64,000 nucleotides of DNA from Rubrimonas sp036770645 (GCA_036770645.1 DAIPIU010000007.1:1-64000); one strand, 5' to 3'; positions 15,859 to 25,163 are shown, numbered from the stretch's first letter. Translations and numbers: made by a program. Notes: generated by a model not told the origin, from the sequence alone.

Positions 15859-18141
15859 ATGACCGACTTCGCCGCGCCCATCGCCGAGCAGATCTGGGAT
15901 GCGAAATACCGCCTGAAGGACGCGGAGGGCCGCGCGCTCGACGCGACCGTGCGGGACAGCTGGGCGCGCGTGGCGCGGGCGCTGGCCGCGGTCGAGCCCG
16001 AGGCCGGGCGCGCGGCGCGGGAGGCCGAGTTCCGCGGCGCGCTCGAGGATTTCCGCTTCCTGCCCGCCGGCCGCATCCTCTCCGGGGCGGGGGCCGGACG
16101 CGCGGTGACGCTGTTCAACTGCTTCGTGATGGGGACCGTGCCCGATTCGCTGTCGGGGATCTTCGCGCATCTGCGCGAGGCCGCCCTGACGATGCAGCAG
16201 GGCGGCGGCATCGGCTATGATTTCTCGACCATCCGCCCGCGCGGCGCCGCGGTGCTGGGGGTGGCGGCCGACGCGTCGGGACCGCTGTCCTTCATGGATG
16301 TCTGGGACGCGATGTGCCGCACCATCATGTCGGCCGGGGCGCGCCGCGGCGCGATGATGGCGACGCTGCGCTGCGACCACCCCGACATCGAGGCCTTCGT
16401 CGAGGCCAAGCGCGACCCGGGCCGCCTGCGCAACTTCAACCTGTCGGTGCTGGCGACGGACGCCTTCATGGCCGCGGTCGAGGCCGATGCCGACTGGCCC
16501 CTGCGCTTCGGCGGCGAGACGGTCCGCACCATCCGCGCGCGCGGCCTGTGGGACGCGATGATGCGCGCGACCTACGACGTGGCCGAGCCCGGCGTCATCT
16601 TCATCGACCGCATCAACGCGCTGAACAACCTGCGCTATTGCGAGACCATCGCCGCGACCAACCCCTGCGGCGAGCAGCCCCTGCCCCCCTACGGCGCCTG
16701 CCTGCTGGGCTCGGTCAACCTCGCGCGGCTGGTGCGCGACCCGTTCGGGCCCGCCGCCGCGCTCGACGAGGCGGCGCTCGCGGACCTGACCGCGACGGCC
16801 GTGCGCATGATGGACAACGTGGTGGACGCCTCGCGCTTCCCCCTGCCCGCCCAGGCCGAGGAGGCGGCGGCCAAGCGGCGCATCGGCCTCGGGGTGACCG
16901 GCCTCGCCGACGCCCTGCTGATGGTCGGCGCGCGCTACGGCGAGGCGGAGGCGCTGCGGCTGACCGACCGCTGGCTGGGCCTGCTGTCGCGCGCCGCCTA
17001 CCGCGCCTCGGCGCGCCTGGCCGCCGAGAAGGGCGTCTTCCCCCTCTACGACCGCGACGCGATCCTCGCCGCGCCGCATGTCGCGGCGCTCGACGCCGAC
17101 ACGCGCGGCCTGATCGCGGCGCATGGGCTGCGCAACGCCCTGCTGACCTCGATCGCGCCGACCGGCACGATCTCGCTCTATGCCGGCAACGTCTCGTCCG
17201 GCATCGAGCCGATCTTCGCCGCCGCCTACACGCGCAAGGTGCTGCAGAAGGACGGCACGCGCGCCGAGGAGGAGGTGACGGACTACGCGGTCGGCCTGTG
17301 GCGGCGGCTGAAGGGCGCGGCGGCCCCCCTGCCCGACGCCTTCGTCGACGCCCAGAGCCTGAGCCCCGCCGCCCATGTGGCGATGCAGGCCGCGGCGCAG
17401 CGCCATGTCGACAGCTCGATCTCCAAGACCATCAACGTGCCCGCCGACATCGCCTTCGAGGCCTTCAAGGACGTCTACGCGATGGCCTGGGCGCAGGGCT
17501 GCAAGGGCTGCACCACCTATCGGCCCAACGCCGTGACCGGATCGGTGCTGTCGGTCGCGGCGCCCGGCGCGCCGGCCTCCGAGGCCCGGGCGCCCGCCCC
17601 CGCGCCGGAGCCGCAGGGCGAGGTCGTCTACATGGCGCGGCCGCTGGAGCGGCCCGTCAGCCTGCCGGGCGCGACATACAAGCTGAAATGGCCCGAGAGC
17701 CAGCACGCGATCTACGTCACCATCAACGACGTCGTGGCCGGCGGGCGGCGGCGGCCCTTCGAGATCTTCATCAACTCCAAGAACATGGAGCACTACGCCT
17801 GGACCGTGGCGCTGACGCGGATGATCTCGGCCGTGTTCCGCCGCGGCGGCGACGTGAGCTTCGTCGTCGAGGAACTGAAGGCGGTGTTCGACCCGCGCGG
17901 CGGCGCGTGGATCGGCGGCCGCTATGTCCCGTCGATCCTGGCCGCCATCGCGGGGGTGATCGAGACGCATCTGGTCGAGACCGGCTTCCTCGACGGACCC
18001 GGGCAGGCGCCCGCCGCCGCGGCGCGGCGCGTGGGAGAGCGGCCGTCCGCCCCGGCCTGCCCGGCCTGCGGCGCGCACGCGCTGCATGTCGCCGAGGGCT
18101 GCGCCACCTGCGCCGACTGCGGCTACTCCAAGTGCTCCTGA
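15859..18141 (+). CDS. nrdJ: Adenosylcobalamin-dependent (class II) ribonucleotide reductase
   Basis: NrdJ reduces ribonucleotides to deoxyribonucleotides using a radical generated from adenosylcobalamin, independent of oxygen. The 760-residue single-chain enzyme shows the catalytic barrel with LFNCFVMG, NPCGEQPLPPYGACLLGSVN, and the PTGTISLYAGNVSSGIEP loop. A C-terminal region has CxxC pairs (CPACG, CATCADCGYSKC) forming a zinc ribbon typical of the long NrdJ of alphaproteobacteria. The ATG at 15859 follows CCGGAGG. The 3' end overlaps the convergent chaC gene by 19 bp. As a B12-dependent enzyme it implies cobalamin synthesis or uptake elsewhere in the genome. Confidence 0.95.
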   Translation: MTDFAAPIAEQIWDAKYRLKDAEGRALDATVRDSWARVARALAAVEPEAGRAAREAEFRGALEDFRFLPAGRILSGAGAGRAVTLFNCFVMGTVPDSLSGIFAHLREAALTMQQGGGIGYDFSTIRPRGAAVLGVAADASGPLSFMDVWDAMCRTIMSAGARRGAMMATLRCDHPDIEAFVEAKRDPGRLRNFNLSVLATDAFMAAVEADADWPLRFGGETVRTIRARGLWDAMMRATYDVAEPGVIFIDRINALNNLRYCETIAATNPCGEQPLPPYGACLLGSVNLARLVRDPFGPAAALDEAALADLTATAVRMMDNVVDASRFPLPAQAEEAAAKRRIGLGVTGLADALLMVGARYGEAEALRLTDRWLGLLSRAAYRASARLAAEKGVFPLYDRDAILAAPHVAALDADTRGLIAAHGLRNALLTSIAPTGTISLYAGNVSSGIEPIFAAAYTRKVLQKDGTRAEEEVTDYAVGLWRRLKGAAAPLPDAFVDAQSLSPAAHVAMQAAAQRHVDSSISKTINVPADIAFEAFKDVYAMAWAQGCKGCTTYRPNAVTGSVLSVAAPGAPASEARAPAPAPEPQGEVVYMARPLERPVSLPGATYKLKWPESQHAIYVTINDVVAGGRRRPFEIFINSKNMEHYAWTVALTRMISAVFRRGGDVSFVVEELKAVFDPRGGAWIGGRYVPSILAAIAGVIETHLVETGFLDGPGQAPAAAARRVGERPSAPACPACGAHALHVAEGCATCADCGYSKCS

Positions 18142-18668
18142 GCGCGGGCCGCCACCAGCGCGGCCAGCGCCTCGATCTCCGGGTCGCGCACGCCGCATTC
18201 GGCCAGATGGGCGACCGTGTTCTCGAGATAGGCGCGGTTCGACCCGGCGGGTCCCGCGGCGCGCGCGATGATCGCGGCCTGTTCGGCGGGCGCGAGGCCA
18301 CCGGCGTATTGCGGGTGCCGGGGATCGACCACATAGGCCAGCGCCAGCGCCTCGCCGCCGCCCGCAAGGGCGACGGGGGCGCGGATCTCGCGGTAGGCGT
18401 AGGTCACGAGTTCGCGCTCGCGCAGGTAGGCCAGCGTCGCCTCCGCCCGATCCGGGGCCACGCGCCAGAGGACGCCGTCGCAGAACGCGCCCTCGCCCGG
18501 TTCGAGCCCGAGCACGAGGCCCGGGGCCTCGGGCGTGCCGCGGTAGAGGACCGAGCGCAGGCAGAAGCGCCGCCGCCAGCCATGCAGGCGCGCCAGCCGC
18601 CGCTCCGCCGCCTCGAAGCCCGGCCGCCACATCAGCGAGCCGTAGGCGAACACCCAGAGATCGTCCAT
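18123..18668 (-). CDS. chaC: ChaC-type gamma-glutamylcyclotransferase
   Basis: The enzyme cleaves glutathione to 5-oxoproline and Cys-Gly in the cytosol. The 181-residue protein has the substrate loop VFAYGSLMWRPGF at the N-terminus, then RRRFCLRSVLYRGTPEAPGLVLGL and a GVLWRV segment, all typical of ChaC. A Glu in the YLRERELVTYAY region is likely the catalytic acid. The ATG at 18668 is chosen by homology; the open frame continues further upstream through tandem repeats that are not conserved. Its 3' end overlaps nrdJ antisense by 19 bp. Confidence 0.88.
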   Translation of the reverse strand: MDDLWVFAYGSLMWRPGFEAAERRLARLHGWRRRFCLRSVLYRGTPEAPGLVLGLEPGEGAFCDGVLWRVAPDRAEATLAYLRERELVTYAYREIRAPVALAGGGEALALAYVVDPRHPQYAGGLAPAEQAAIIARAAGPAGSNRAYLENTVAHLAECGVRDPEIEALAALVAARAQEHLE

Positions 18669-18698
18669 GACCCCATGCGTGGCGCGTCGCGCCGCATG

Positions 18699-18780
18699 GC
18701 GCAAGGGGCGGGGCGCCGCCGGGCGCAGGGGGCGGGGCGCCGCCGGGCGCAGGAAGCGGGGCGCCGCAGGGCGCAGGGGC
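18699..18780. repeat. 24-bp direct tandem repeat, about 3.4 copies
   Basis: Units at 18699-18722, 18723-18746 and 18747-18770 plus a 10-base partial unit. They begin GCGCA and contain GCGGGGCGCCG; copies differ at a few positions. The array fills the spacer between divergent chaC and the DUF2125 gene and reaches to 8 bp before the GTG of the latter. It may affect transcription or be a slippage hot spot. Confidence 0.8.
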
Positions 18781-18787
18781 GCGCGCG

Positions 18788-19813
18788 GTGAGGTGGCGGC
18801 TGCTGGCGGCCCTGATCGTGCTGCCGACGCTGGGCTGGTCGACGTGGTGGTGGGTCGGCGCGGCCGCGAAGGAGGCGGCCTTCGCCGCCTGGCTGGCGGA
18901 CAGGCGGGGCGAGGGCTGGCTGGCCGAGGCGCAGGCCATCGACACGGCGGGGTTCCCCAACCGCTTCGACACGCGCATCGCGCGGCTTGCGCTCGCCGAT
19001 CCGGCGGTGGGCTGGGCCTGGGAGGCCCCTTTCCTCGACGTGCTGATGCTGTCATGGGCCCCGACGCGGGCGATCCTCGCCCTGCCGCCGGAGCAGGTGC
19101 TGGGCGTGCCGGGGGCGCGCGCGACGCTGCGGTCGGAGCGGCTGCGCGCCTCGGCGCGGCTGAGCCCCGGCCCGTCGCTGGCGCTGGAGCGGGTGTCGGT
19201 CGAGGGCGAGGGCCTCGCGCTCGAGGGGCCGGAGGGCTGGTCGGCCGCCGTCGCGCGGCTGGAGGCGCATGTCGCCCGCGCCCCGGAGGCCGGCAATCCG
19301 CCCGACACCTATGCGCTGGCCTTCACGGCGCGGGCGCTCGCCCTGCCGGAGGCCTGGCGCGCGCGCGTCGATCCGGCGGGCGCGCTGGCGGCGACGCTGG
19401 ACGGCGCGACGCTCGACGCGCGGGCCGCCTTCGACCGGCCGCTCGACCGTCGCACGGTGGAGGACCGGCCGCCGCGGCTGCAGGCGCTGTCGCTGCTGAA
19501 GCTGGAGGCGCGCTGGGGGGCGCTGTCGCTGACCGCGCAGGGCCGCATCGCGGCCGACGCGACCGGCCATGCGGCGGGCGAGATGACCCTGCGCGCGACG
19601 CGCTGGCGCGAGATGCTGCGGGCCGCGGCGGCCGCCGGGGCGCTGGACCGCGACGTGGCGGGGGCCATCGAGGCCGGCCTCGCGGTGATCGCCATGCTGT
19701 CGGGAGACGGCGACGCCATCACCGTGCCGCTGCGGCTGGAAGGGGCCCGGGCCTGGCTCGGCCCCGTGCCGGTCGGCGCGGCGCCGCGGCTTTACGATCC
19801 GGACGGGCCCTGA
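18788..19813 (+). CDS. DUF2125 family protein (membrane-anchored/periplasmic)
   Basis: A 341-residue protein of an alphaproteobacterial family of unknown function. An N-terminal hydrophobic segment (LLAALIVLPTLGWSTWWWVG) acts as a signal anchor. The rest is probably periplasmic, with the family pattern IDTAGFPNRFDTRIARLALADP near residue 60 and a repeated beta-rich body ending LEGARAWLGPVPVGAAPRLY. The start is GTG at 18788, directly after the 24-bp repeat array. The 3' end overlaps the convergent tyrC gene by 22 bp. Confidence 0.85.
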   Translation: MRWRLLAALIVLPTLGWSTWWWVGAAAKEAAFAAWLADRRGEGWLAEAQAIDTAGFPNRFDTRIARLALADPAVGWAWEAPFLDVLMLSWAPTRAILALPPEQVLGVPGARATLRSERLRASARLSPGPSLALERVSVEGEGLALEGPEGWSAAVARLEAHVARAPEAGNPPDTYALAFTARALALPEAWRARVDPAGALAATLDGATLDARAAFDRPLDRRTVEDRPPRLQALSLLKLEARWGALSLTAQGRIAADATGHAAGEMTLRATRWREMLRAAAAAGALDRDVAGAIEAGLAVIAMLSGDGDAITVPLRLEGARAWLGPVPVGAAPRLYDPDGP

Positions 19814-20739
19814 GCGGCCCCATGGACGCGACCGAAATCGGGCTCGGCGACATCCTGACCGGCCTCGATCACGCCCCGACGGATGGCCCGCGTTCTGGTG
19901 AAGTAATCGAAAAGGTGCTCTCCGTCGCCCATCCTGATCGCGCGCTGGAGAACAAAAAGCTCCTCGGTGAACCGGCCAAGGATTTCGAGCGTAGCCTCAC
20001 GATTGTTCAAGAACACATCGCGCCACATGGTCGGATCTGAAGCGGCGATTCGGGTGAAGTCACGAAAACCTGCGGCCGAGTACTTGATCACCTCGGATTC
20101 CGAGACGCGCTCGAGATGATCCGCAACGCCGACCATGGTGTAGGCGATCAGGTGCGGCGCATGGCTGGTGACGGCGAGCACGAGGTCGTGCCGCTCCGGC
20201 GGCATCTCGTCGACGAAGGCCCCGCAGCCCTCCCAAAGCGCCCGCACCCGCGCGACGGCGGCCGGCGGCGCATCGGGCGGCGGCGTGATCACGCACCACC
20301 GGCGGTCGAAAAGCTCGGCGAAACCCGCCTCGGGGCCGGAATGCTCGGTGCCGGCGAGCGGATGCGCCGGCACGAAGGCGACCCCCGGCGGCAGGTGCGG
20401 GGCGACGGCCGCAACCACCGCCGTCTTGACCGACCCGACATCCGTCAGGACCGCCCCCGGCCCCAGGCCCGGCGCGACGGCCTGCGTCGCCGCGGCCATG
20501 GCGCCGACGGGCACGCAGAGCACCACCAGATCCGCGCCCTGCGCCGCGCCGGCGGCGGTCTCGGGCGCGGCGGCGACGAAGCCGATGCGCAGCGCGGCGG
20601 CGCGCACCTCGGCCGAGCGGTCCCAGCCGACCACCTCGCGCGCCAGCCCCGCCCGGCGCACCGCGCGCGCGAGCGAACCGCCGATCAGGCCGAGCCCGAC
20701 CACGGCGATGCGGTCGAACAGGGGCGGCGCGGCCGTCAC
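19792..20739 (-). CDS. tyrC: Prephenate/arogenate dehydrogenase family protein
   Basis: The NAD(P)-dependent enzyme oxidises prephenate or cyclohexadienyl substrates toward tyrosine in the cytosol. The 315-residue protein begins with a Rossmann motif (IAVVGLGLIGGSLARAVRRAG), contains the catalytic-region HPLAGTEHSGP, and continues with the helical dimer domain HDLVLAVTSHAPHLIAYTMV and FRDFTRIAASDPTMWRDVF. The GTG start at 20739 overlaps the hisC stop in GTGA. The hisC-tyrC arrangement supports a role in the final tyrosine or phenylalanine steps. The C-terminus overlaps the convergent DUF2125 gene. Confidence 0.92.
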   Translation of the reverse strand: MTAAPPLFDRIAVVGLGLIGGSLARAVRRAGLAREVVGWDRSAEVRAAALRIGFVAAAPETAAGAAQGADLVVLCVPVGAMAAATQAVAPGLGPGAVLTDVGSVKTAVVAAVAPHLPPGVAFVPAHPLAGTEHSGPEAGFAELFDRRWCVITPPPDAPPAAVARVRALWEGCGAFVDEMPPERHDLVLAVTSHAPHLIAYTMVGVADHLERVSESEVIKYSAAGFRDFTRIAASDPTMWRDVFLNNREATLEILGRFTEELFVLQRAIRMGDGEHLFDYFTRTRAIRRGVIEAGQDVAEPDFGRVHGAAQGPSGS

Positions 20740-21842
20740 GCAGCGGGTTCCGCGGCCATGAAGGCGTCGACCGCATCGGCGACGGCGCGGCAGGCGCCCT
20801 CGTCGCCCACCGTGACGCGCAGGTGGGCCGGCAGCCCGTAGCCCTCCATCCGCCGCACGATCAGCCCGCGCGCCCGCAGCCAGGCGTCGGCGCGCGCCGC
20901 GCGGCCCTCGCCGAAACGCGCGAGCAGGAAATTGCCCTGCGAGGGCGTCACGGGAACCCCGGCCGCCGTGAAGCGCTTCGCCAGCCAGTCGCGCCAGACC
21001 TCGTTCAGCACCGCGGACCGGCGGGCGTGCTCGCGGTCGGCGATGGCCGCCGCGCCCGCCGCAAGCGCCGGCGCGCCGACGTTGAAGGGCCCGCGCACGC
21101 GGTTCAGCACATCGACGACATGGGGCGGCCCGTAGAGCCAGCCGAGGCGCAGCGCGGCGAGCCCGTGGATCTTGGAGAAGGTGCGCAGCATCACGACGTT
21201 GTCGCGCGCCTCGACCAGCCGGGCCCCCGGCTCGTAATCCGGCGCGGCGACGTATTCGGCGTAGGCGGCGTCGAGCGCCAGCATCGCGCCGGCCGGCAGC
21301 CCGTCGGCCAGCCGCGCGACCTCGGGCGCGGGCAGCAGCGTGCCGGTGGGGTTGTTGGGGTTGGCGAGGAACACGAGCCGCGTGCGCGGCCCGCAGGCGG
21401 ACAGCAGCGCGTCGACATCGGCCGTCAGGTCGGTCTCCGGCGCGGCGACCGGCTCGGCCCCGGCGGCGCGGGCCGAGATCGCATACATGAGGAAGCCGTG
21501 GCGGCTGTGCACGACCTCGGTCCCCGGACCGCAATAGGCGCGGGCCAGCAGGGCGATGAGTTCGTCCGATCCGGCCCCGCAGACGATGCGGGCCGGGTCG
21601 AGCCCCTCGGCGGCGCCGATGGCCGCGCGCAGCGCCGCGTGGCCGCCGTCGGGATAGACCGCGAGGCGGTCGGCCTCGGCCGCGAAGGCGGCGAGGGCGG
21701 CGGGGCTGGGGCCGTGCGGGTTCTCGTTGGCCGAGAGCTTCACGACGCGGTTCGCCCCCGGGGCATGGCCTTCGCCGCCGACATAGGGCGCGATGGACAG
21801 GACGCCGGGGTTCGGGCGGATCGTCGGGTGCGGTTCGGTCAT
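20736..21842 (-). CDS. hisC: Histidinol-phosphate / aromatic aminotransferase
   Basis: A PLP-dependent class I/II aminotransferase that acts on histidinol phosphate and, in this context, probably also on aromatic keto acids. The 368-residue product shows VVKLSANENPHGPSP, LANPNNPTGT, DAAYAEY, the PLP-lysine segment RTFSKIHGLAALRLGW, and a C-terminal RRMEGYGLPAHLRVTVG with the phosphate-binding Arg. The ATG at 21842 is chosen by family length; an upstream in-frame ATG near 21880 lacks a ribosome site. It sits upstream of and overlaps tyrC, the usual hisC2-tyrC arrangement of alphaproteobacteria. Confidence 0.93.
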   Translation of the reverse strand: MTEPHPTIRPNPGVLSIAPYVGGEGHAPGANRVVKLSANENPHGPSPAALAAFAAEADRLAVYPDGGHAALRAAIGAAEGLDPARIVCGAGSDELIALLARAYCGPGTEVVHSRHGFLMYAISARAAGAEPVAAPETDLTADVDALLSACGPRTRLVFLANPNNPTGTLLPAPEVARLADGLPAGAMLALDAAYAEYVAAPDYEPGARLVEARDNVVMLRTFSKIHGLAALRLGWLYGPPHVVDVLNRVRGPFNVGAPALAAGAAAIADREHARRSAVLNEVWRDWLAKRFTAAGVPVTPSQGNFLLARFGEGRAARADAWLRARGLIVRRMEGYGLPAHLRVTVGDEGACRAVADAVDAFMAAEPAA

Positions 21843-21898
21843 GCGCGGCGTCCGGCTGGAGCGCGCAGCGGGCGGGGCCATGCGCGGGCGGCGGAGCA

Positions 21899-22693
21899 TT
21901 AGCCGACCGGCGCGCCTTGCGCCAGCATTCCGCGCGCGGCGCGGCCGGCCAGAGGGCGCGGCGCAGGGGCGGCCAGCCCGCCGAGCACCGACAGCGGCGA
22001 GCGCGCGGCCACCGCCGAGCCGGAGCGCGGCGCCGCAAAGGCGAGCTTGGTGGTCTCGACGAGCAGCGCGCCGGCGAGGCGGCGGGCGTCGAAGCGCCGG
22101 CCCGTCGCCTCGGCCATGCCCGCCAGCCGCAGCCAGAAGGCCCGGTGCGACGGCATGGCGTAAAGCGCGGCGGTCGTGCGCTCCGGCTCGAACCCGGCCT
22201 CCTGCAACTGGCGCTCGAGCTGGGCCAGCGAATAGGGCCGCCCGTAGCCGAAGGGCGTCGCCTCGCCCCGCGCCCACAGGCCGGTGCGGTTGGGCGCGAT
22301 GAAGATCGCCCGCCCGCCCGGGGCGAGGCAGCGCGCGATCTCGGCCAGAAGCGCCCCGGGCCGCTCGGAGGTCTCGAGCCCGTGGGCGACCACGATGCGG
22401 TCGAAGAACCCCGCCTGCACCGGCCAGTTCAGCTCCTCGACCAGCACGGCGAGGTTCGCCCCGTCGACCGGCCAGTGGAAGGCGCCCTGCTGGCCCGGCA
22501 TCAGGCACAGGGTGCGCTGCGCCTCGCCCATGAAGGGCCGCAGCAGCGGCGCGGCGAAGCCGAAGCCGCCGAGCACGCAGCCGCGCACGTCCGGCCAGAG
22601 CTCGCGCAGGGCGGCGCGGAGGGCGGCCTGCGTCACCCGCCCCAGCTTGGTGCGGTAGTAGAAGCTGCGCAGGTCCACGGCATCGAGGTGCAT
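21899..22693 (-). CDS. Class I SAM-dependent methyltransferase
   Basis: The 264-residue protein has the Rossmann-like methyltransferase core: a degenerate glycine motif (CVLGGFGFAAPLL) at about 40, the FDRIVVAHGLETSERPGALLAEIARCLAPGGRAIFIAPNRTG block typical of this family, and LAQLERQLQEAGFEPERT. There are no membrane helices. The substrate is unknown. It lies upstream of hisC on the same strand, 56 bp away, and diverges from gloB over 52 bp; homologues next to gloB are common in Rhodobacterales. Confidence 0.87.
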   Translation of the reverse strand: MHLDAVDLRSFYYRTKLGRVTQAALRAALRELWPDVRGCVLGGFGFAAPLLRPFMGEAQRTLCLMPGQQGAFHWPVDGANLAVLVEELNWPVQAGFFDRIVVAHGLETSERPGALLAEIARCLAPGGRAIFIAPNRTGLWARGEATPFGYGRPYSLAQLERQLQEAGFEPERTTAALYAMPSHRAFWLRLAGMAEATGRRFDARRLAGALLVETTKLAFAAPRSGSAVAARSPLSVLGGLAAPAPRPLAGRAARGMLAQGAPVG

Positions 22694-22745
22694 GGGACCG
22701 GACCTTGGGTTAACGTCGGCCGCAAATCAACGCGCGAGGTCGCCC

Positions 22746-23519
22746 ATGCCCGAGATCGTCACCGTTCCCTGCCTGCGCGACAATTATGCCTATCTGCTGC
22801 GCGCCGAGGACGGAACCACGGTCGCGATCGACGCGCCGGAGGCCGCGCCCATCGAGGCGGCGCTCGCGGCGCGGGGCTGGGGGCTGGACTGGATCTGGCT
22901 GACGCACCATCACGCCGACCATGTGCAGGGGGTCGCGGCGCTGCAGGCGACATACGGGGCGAGGCTCGCGGGCTGCGGGGCCGACGCCGCCCGCCTGCCG
23001 CCGCTCGACCTGCCGCTGGCCGAGGGGCAGACAGTGCCGCTCGGCCCCCAGCGCGCCGCGGTCATCGACGTCTCGGGGCACACGCTGAACCACATCGCCT
23101 TCCATGTCCCCGGCGACGGCGAGGCGGCGGGGGCGGTGTTCACGGGCGATTCGCTGTTCGTGCTGGGCTGCGGGCGGGTGTTCGAGGGCACGCACGCGAT
23201 GATGTGGGGATCGCTGGCGAAGCTCGCGCGCCTGCCGCCGCGCACGACGGTCTGGTGCGGGCACGAATACACGCTGGCCAATGCCCGCTTCGCCCTGACC
23301 ATCGAGCCCGGCAACCCGGCGCTCGCGGCGCAGGTCGCGGAACACGAGGCGGCGCGCGCCGCGGACCGCCCCACCGTGCCCACCACCATCGGGCGCGAAC
23401 TGGCGGCCAACCCCTTCCTGCGCGCGGCGGAGGAGCCGCTGAAGGCGGCGCTGGGGCTGTCCGGCGCGGACGCGGCGGCGGTGTTCGCCGAGGTGCGGCG
23501 GCGCAAGGACGCGTTCTGA
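22746..23519 (+). CDS. gloB: Hydroxyacylglutathione hydrolase (glyoxalase II)
   Basis: GloB hydrolyses S-lactoylglutathione to lactate and glutathione, completing methylglyoxal detoxification in the cytosol. The 257-residue metallo-beta-lactamase-fold protein has the dinuclear metal motif THHHADH, VIDVSGHTLNHIAF, FTGDSLFVLGCGRVFEG, and the substrate-binding CGHEYTLANARFAL with a C-terminal RRRKDAF. The ATG at 22746 is preceded by a GAGG-like site. Together with chaC at 18.1 kb the window contains two glutathione-linked genes. Confidence 0.95.
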   Translation: MPEIVTVPCLRDNYAYLLRAEDGTTVAIDAPEAAPIEAALAARGWGLDWIWLTHHHADHVQGVAALQATYGARLAGCGADAARLPPLDLPLAEGQTVPLGPQRAAVIDVSGHTLNHIAFHVPGDGEAAGAVFTGDSLFVLGCGRVFEGTHAMMWGSLAKLARLPPRTTVWCGHEYTLANARFALTIEPGNPALAAQVAEHEAARAADRPTVPTTIGRELAANPFLRAAEEPLKAALGLSGADAAAVFAEVRRRKDAF

Positions 23520-23545
23520 GCGCAGGCGGGGGCGTCGCGCCCCGC

Positions 23546-23571
23546 CGCCGCCCGAGGGAAACCGGGCGGCG
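23546..23571. terminator. Hairpin between convergent gloB and pyk
   Basis: A perfect 9-bp stem (CGCCGCCCG at 23546-23554 with CGGGCGGCG at 23563-23571) has an 8-nt purine-rich loop. It occupies the 58-bp gap between converging genes. There is no T-run, so it may work in both directions only weakly. Confidence 0.45.
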
Positions 23572-23577
23572 CGGCCG

Positions 23578-25026
23578 TCAGGCGGGCTCGCCCTCGTAGA
23601 TCGCCCGTTCGTCGGTCGAGGCGACGCGCAGGATGTTCGTCGTGCCGGACTGGCCGAAGGGCACGCCGGCGGTGACCACGATCTTGTCGGCCTCGGTGGC
23701 GAAGCCGTCGCGCTTGGCGACGCGCGCGGCGCTGACCACGGCGAGCTTGAAGCGCTCGACCTCCTCGACGACGGCGCAGTGCAGGCCCCAGACCAGAGTC
23801 AGGCGCCGGGCGGTGCGGGCGAAGGGCGTGAGCGCGAGGATCGGCACCCGCGGCTTCTCGCGGCTGGCGAGCAGGGCGGTGGTGCCGGAATGGGTGAAGC
23901 AGCAGATCGCCTTGACGTTGGCGGTCTCGGCGACCTCGCGCGCGGCGGACATGATCGCCTCGGCCGTGCTGCCCTGCCCGCGCGAGCGCGAGGCCTCGAT
24001 GATCTCGCGGTAGATCGGGTCGCTCTCGACCGTCTCGGCCACGGCGTTCATGGTCGCCACCGCCTCGACCGGATAGTCGCCGGCCGCGCTTTCGGCCGAC
24101 AGCATCACCGCGTCCGCCCCCTCGTAGATGGCGTGGGCGACGTCGGAGACCTCGGCGCGCGTGGGCACCGGGGCCTGGATCATCGATTCGAGCATCTGGG
24201 TCGCGACGATGACCGGCTTGCCCGCCCGGCGGCAGGCGCGCACGATCTTCTTCTGGTTCTGCGGCACCTGGCTGACCGCCATCTCGACGCCGAGGTCGCC
24301 GCGCGCGACCATCAGGCCGTCCGACGCGCGGATGATCTCGTCGATGTTCTTCAGCGCCGCGGGCTTCTCGATCTTGGCCATCACCGCGGCGCGCCTGCCC
24401 ACGAGCTGCTTGGCCTCGGTCACGTCCTCGGCGCGCTGCACGAAGGACAGGGCCAGCCAGTCGACGCCGAGGCCGCAGGCGAATTCGAGGTCGCCCCGGT
24501 CCTTCTCGGTCAGCGCCGCGAGCGGCAGCACCACGTCGGGCACGTTCACGCCCTTGCGGTTGGAGATCTCGCCGCCGACCTCGACCGTGCAGTCCGCATG
24601 GCCGGGGCCGCAGTCGGTCACGCGCAGGCGCAGCTTGCCGTCGTTCACCAGCAGCGTCGCGCCGGGTTCGAGGGCGGCGAAGATCTCGCGGTGCGGCAGG
24701 CGCACGCGGGTCGCGTCGCCCGGCGCGTCGTCGAGATCGAAGCGGAAGGGCTGGCCCTCGACCAGCAGGCAGGGGCCGTCGGCGAAGGTCCCGACCCGCA
24801 GCTTCGGGCCCTGGAGATCGGCGAGGATGCCGATGGGCCGCCCCGTCTCGTGCTCGACCTCGCGGATCAGGGCGTGGCGCTTGGCGGTCTCCTCGTGCGT
24901 GCCGTGGCTCATGTTCAGGCGGAAGACGTCGGCACCGGCGTCGAACAGCGCCCGGATCATCTCGCGCGTCGAGGAGGCCGGGCCAAGCGTGGCGACGATC
25001 TTCACGTTGCGGCGGCGGCGGCTCAT
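23578..25026 (-). CDS. pyk: Pyruvate kinase
   Basis: The enzyme converts phosphoenolpyruvate and ADP to pyruvate and ATP in the last glycolytic step. The 482-residue protein has the N-terminal IVATLGPASS, FRLNMSHG, the catalytic-lysine segment MAKIEKPAAL, DGLMVARGDLGVE, the signature-rich TQMLESMI, and the C-terminal domain CCFTHSGTTALLASREKPRVPILALTP. The ATG at 25026 with GGAGC upstream gives the conserved N-terminus SRRRRNVKIV; a start at 25059 is less likely. It converges with gloB. Confidence 0.96.
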   Translation of the reverse strand: MSRRRRNVKIVATLGPASSTREMIRALFDAGADVFRLNMSHGTHEETAKRHALIREVEHETGRPIGILADLQGPKLRVGTFADGPCLLVEGQPFRFDLDDAPGDATRVRLPHREIFAALEPGATLLVNDGKLRLRVTDCGPGHADCTVEVGGEISNRKGVNVPDVVLPLAALTEKDRGDLEFACGLGVDWLALSFVQRAEDVTEAKQLVGRRAAVMAKIEKPAALKNIDEIIRASDGLMVARGDLGVEMAVSQVPQNQKKIVRACRRAGKPVIVATQMLESMIQAPVPTRAEVSDVAHAIYEGADAVMLSAESAAGDYPVEAVATMNAVAETVESDPIYREIIEASRSRGQGSTAEAIMSAAREVAETANVKAICCFTHSGTTALLASREKPRVPILALTPFARTARRLTLVWGLHCAVVEEVERFKLAVVSAARVAKRDGFATEADKIVVTAGVPFGQSGTTNILRVASTDERAIYEGEPA

Positions 25027-25144
25027 GCGGATGCTCCGGCGGTTGGGCGTGGCCGGCACTATGGGGGCGAGCCGGGCCGCCGTCCACCGCGGCGGCGCGC
25101 CGTGCGCGAACGCGGCCGCGGCGTGCGTCGCCGGCCGCGGGCGG

Positions 25145-25163
25145 TCAACCTTTCGTCAACCAT
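25145..25163. promoter_or_regulatory. TCAA-N7-TCAACCAT element (weak CtrA-like box)
   Basis: Two TCAA half-sites with the seven-base spacing of CtrA boxes, the second extended by CCAT as in TTAACCAT, lie 37 bp before the kinase start codon. The core matches TTAA-N7-TTAA at six of eight positions, which alone is not significant. Confidence 0.25.
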
